A DNA stretch of 64,000 nucleotides from Flavobacterium luteum (GTDB lineage: Bacteria > Bacteroidota > Bacteroidia > Flavobacteriales > Flavobacteriaceae): assembly GCF_008806775.1 (NCBI RefSeq), contig NZ_WAEM01000004.1, forward strand, positions 1 through 64,000, given 5' to 3'. Within the stretch, counting starts at the first letter, position 1; every line of letters starts with the position of its first letter. Positions 62,901 through 64,000 of the stretch are shown here, piece after piece. The position numbers were made by a program, and so were the translations under genes. The notes beneath the pieces are model-generated. The model was not told where the DNA came from and did not search any database. It saw nothing but the letters and a program-made list of their open reading frames with translations.

Positions 62901-64000
62901 TCCTGAATCATAAACTAACTCTTTTGTTGGCAACGTGTCGTCAAAATCACCATCTTTATTCCAGTCTACCCAGGCTTTTGTATAAGAAGAGAAAAGTGCC
63001 TGAATAGAAACATTAACTCCTTCACCTTGAGATTGTCTAGATATATTTGTTAAACCTGTAAAATCTTGATAACCCAAGGGACTGCCAGAGAATGTTGAAA
63101 AATTAGAAATGTCATTTAATGTTCCAATAAAATTAACTTCTGATAAATAGTTGTCATCTTCTCTACCATTAGTAACCGAAGCGGTACAATAATTGGATGC
63201 AATAGTAGCAACATTGCCAGTTAATGGACTGAGGAGATTGTATTTTGTTCCACCAGTACAAATGGAGTTGTATGAGAAAATAAAGAAATAATATGTGGTA
63301 GAAATGGTCAATGAAGATGCAATGAAAGTAGTGTTTGAATCATTATCAACAACTGTGCCGCCAGTTAATGCACTTCCAATGGTATAATTGGTTCCATTTG
63401 AAGGTGAAGGAGTAGTTCCACTTGTATTGATAACTACTAAATAATTATTTGGTGCTGGTGACATAGGAGTAAAGCTTCCAGAAATCGTTGTTCCCGTTGA
63501 ACTTAAAATTAGAGAGGTTGGCTGAGCAGTTGGAGCAACACATGCTATTGGATCAGCTATTGTGATTGTATAATCCTCTGTTTCCCCAAAAGATCCTGAC
63601 ATAGTACAGGGCATACTTGAAGTCACAGTTATTTTTTGACCATAACGAACTCTCATTCTTGTTGCGCCTAATGTTGCTCCCACTGGAATTGTTATAGCAA
63701 TGGTATTGGTGGAGCTCGCAATAATATTATTTCCTATTAAAAAATATTCTCCAGCATCAATAAAATCTCCATCTTTGTTAAAATCAAACCAAACAGCTGC
63801 ACCGTGTTTTTTATTTCCCGGACCTGTTCCAATATTTAAATTAAAAGTATTTCCTCTAATTAATGTTGTTGTTTGACTTAAAGTTGCTGAATAATTAATA
63901 TAGCCTCCTGGAGAGCAGGTACTACTGTTATTTAGAGTATTTATGGTTACATTACCAATATAATCACCATTAGTTGTACAATCTAAATTTCCTGTTGGAA
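59949..64000 (-). CDS. Giant GEVED-domain secreted protein with T9SS type C sorting domain (5' end outside window)
   Basis: At least 1350 residues: the frame stays open to base 64000, past the first internal GTG at 63683, so the N-terminus is missing. GEVED domains are seen as SFGETEDYTITI and GGETEDYLFTV, each preceded by a WFDFNKDGDFIDAGEY-like or WVDWNKDGDFDDT segment (one just inside the edge). A jelly-roll-like domain (SLSIRLYYSRYFKDGDYPAE, ... WCDGIALDDIKLFG) follows. The C-terminus (FNNRFILRYTNPTLGVANQN and IYLAKIKLDNNSIVTKKLIN) is a type C T9SS sorting domain. It is probably a surface adhesin or scaffold; no enzyme site is recognised. Confidence 0.85.
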   Translation of the reverse strand, partial: PTGNLDCTTNGDYIGNVTINTLNNSSTCSPGGYINYSATLSQTTTLIRGNTFNLNIGTGPGNKKHGAAVWFDFNKDGDFIDAGEYFLIGNNIIASSTNTIAITIPVGATLGATRMRVRYGQKITVTSSMPCTMSGSFGETEDYTITIADPIACVAPTAQPTSLILSSTGTTISGSFTPMSPAPNNYLVVINTSGTTPSPSNGTNYTIGSALTGGTVVDNDSNTTFIASSLTISTTYYFFIFSYNSICTGGTKYNLLSPLTGNVATIASNYCTASVTNGREDDNYLSEVNFIGTLNDISNFSTFSGSPLGYQDFTGLTNISRQSQGEGVNVSIQALFSSYTKAWVDWNKDGDFDDTLPTKELVYDSGTISTGSTTFGFVIPLGQALGSYRIRIRVDASAGGSPTFLACGNINNGGETEDYLFTVVPSCNSQISSITDGKTCGSGIVVLNATSSVVVPAVSEFRWYSSPTGSTLVGTTPNGTWTTPSVNSTTTYYVTAFNGCESLVRTPINAIVNPVPNVSFAPSNPISCGEDVGVQLSATGDLEEAYLINEKFNSGLGSFTNTNITTSVRDADTAWQNRTSTYIPTAISGVNTWYPAISSGINGNKFAMATSDFANAIPFVHNQIASSTVSTLNFINLSLSIRLYYSRYFKDGDYPAEEYITIDVSTNNGANWIEIKRFTEDIGIGTRFETLSYDLSSYVGVSQFKVRVKYFNNNWCDGIALDDIKLFGNRPNVDFNWTTTIPAFTDAPCTIAYDSNNTASTIYVKPTFAQLELGSFNFTVNALLDNGCTKSQVITVTNNSKVWQGGSSVWDDNNNWKPIGKPTSSNCIIIPDTAIDPIISGTSYNAFGKNITIKSGAVLTINTDNNISITDEVVVKTGGIFDLKNSASLVQINDNAINSGDVIVKRTSRPMFRWDYVYHGSPIAGNIISQIPIQYDLKYKYVTNKTITGVWTPLTTTTAGEGFITRVKNIAPYNVTPTTIDFTYTGVPNNGIISTSGTTYDGGITTAFGNSKLLANPYPCAVDATLFLDDPANKLYVGGTIYLWTSTTVYSGTGSYNVGDYVTWNKTGGTLGLPPPGLSFNGTIASGQGFMVQMIADGPIVFKNYMRTANFNNAFYRLSKNNTVSEKEESHRIWLNISNSNAFRQTLVGYIDGATNEEDRSFDGMTISNSKTDLYSILDEKLLNIQGRALPFDENDSINLGYKTGSAGNQTIAIDHVDGIFTRNQGVYLEDKVLNTIHNLKNNPYEFTSGIGTFNNRFILRYTNPTLGVANQNIKTGINAFIKNKKITIQATSNIISISIFDLTGKLIKTKTPKESLKQFEDDFLFAEGIYLAKIKLDNNSIVTKKLIN

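Overview
The window reads as a low-GC Bacteroidetes chromosome, most likely Flavobacterium or a close relative. Evidence: two secreted proteins with type IX secretion C-terminal sorting domains (GH16 enzyme, GEVED protein), an S46 dipeptidyl-peptidase, DUF3810/DUF4197/DUF4268/DUF1543 proteins, TAnnTTTG-like promoter elements, weak Shine-Dalgarno sites, and a palindromic intergenic element of a kind I associate with Flavobacterium. Everything here is inferred from sequence; no search was run.

Layout. 0-1.5 kb: 3' end of a 5S rRNA, its terminator, and an IS256-family element whose transposase carries two in-frame TAA codons. 1.5-24.2 kb: mostly housekeeping and small-metabolism genes (Nudix CoA pyrophosphatase, acyltransferase, ECF sigma pair, NDH-2, DUF3810 protein, PepD, TonB receptor plus di-haem peroxidase, prfA, pyrF, GH16 laminarinase-like enzyme, alpha/beta hydrolase, DUF4197 protein, purU, a 1150-residue fused IcmF, a secreted propeller-like protein). 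24.7-31.3 kb: a five-gene operon (REC protein, membrane HEAT-repeat protein, processive GT2 synthase, LtaS-like transferase with C-terminal TPRs, YaiO-type TPR/outer-membrane barrel) after a 515-bp AT-rich leader. This is the best candidate for an undescribed system: a regulated surface-glycan synthesis, modification and export machine. 31.4-33.7 kb: two tandem paralogous small secreted proteins divergent from an AraC-type regulator with a readable promoter. 34-48.5 kb: DUF1543 protein, collagen-like lipoprotein, MlaF/MlaE, a GT2, a WG-repeat protein, a methyltransferase, a KAS III-like enzyme, truncated haemoglobin, GcvP, a UbiA-like membrane protein, M3 peptidase, purE and purK.

48.8-53.1 kb: a carotenoid tailoring cluster (CrtD-like desaturase, CruF, CrtZ, a methyltransferase, CrtA-like monooxygenase). 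The first three activities are those needed for saproxanthin-type monocyclic carotenoids; the last two genes suggest a further modified end product. A decayed IS982-type transposase lies just after it. 54-64 kb: hpt, adk, a CNNM/CorC membrane protein, obgE, an S46 peptidase of DPP7 type, and a very large GEVED/T9SS protein that runs off the right edge.

Intergenic structure includes several intrinsic terminators (some usable from both sides), short tandem repeats (one abutting the obgE start) and two likely dispersed repeats. No tRNA gene, CRISPR array or intact prophage was seen.
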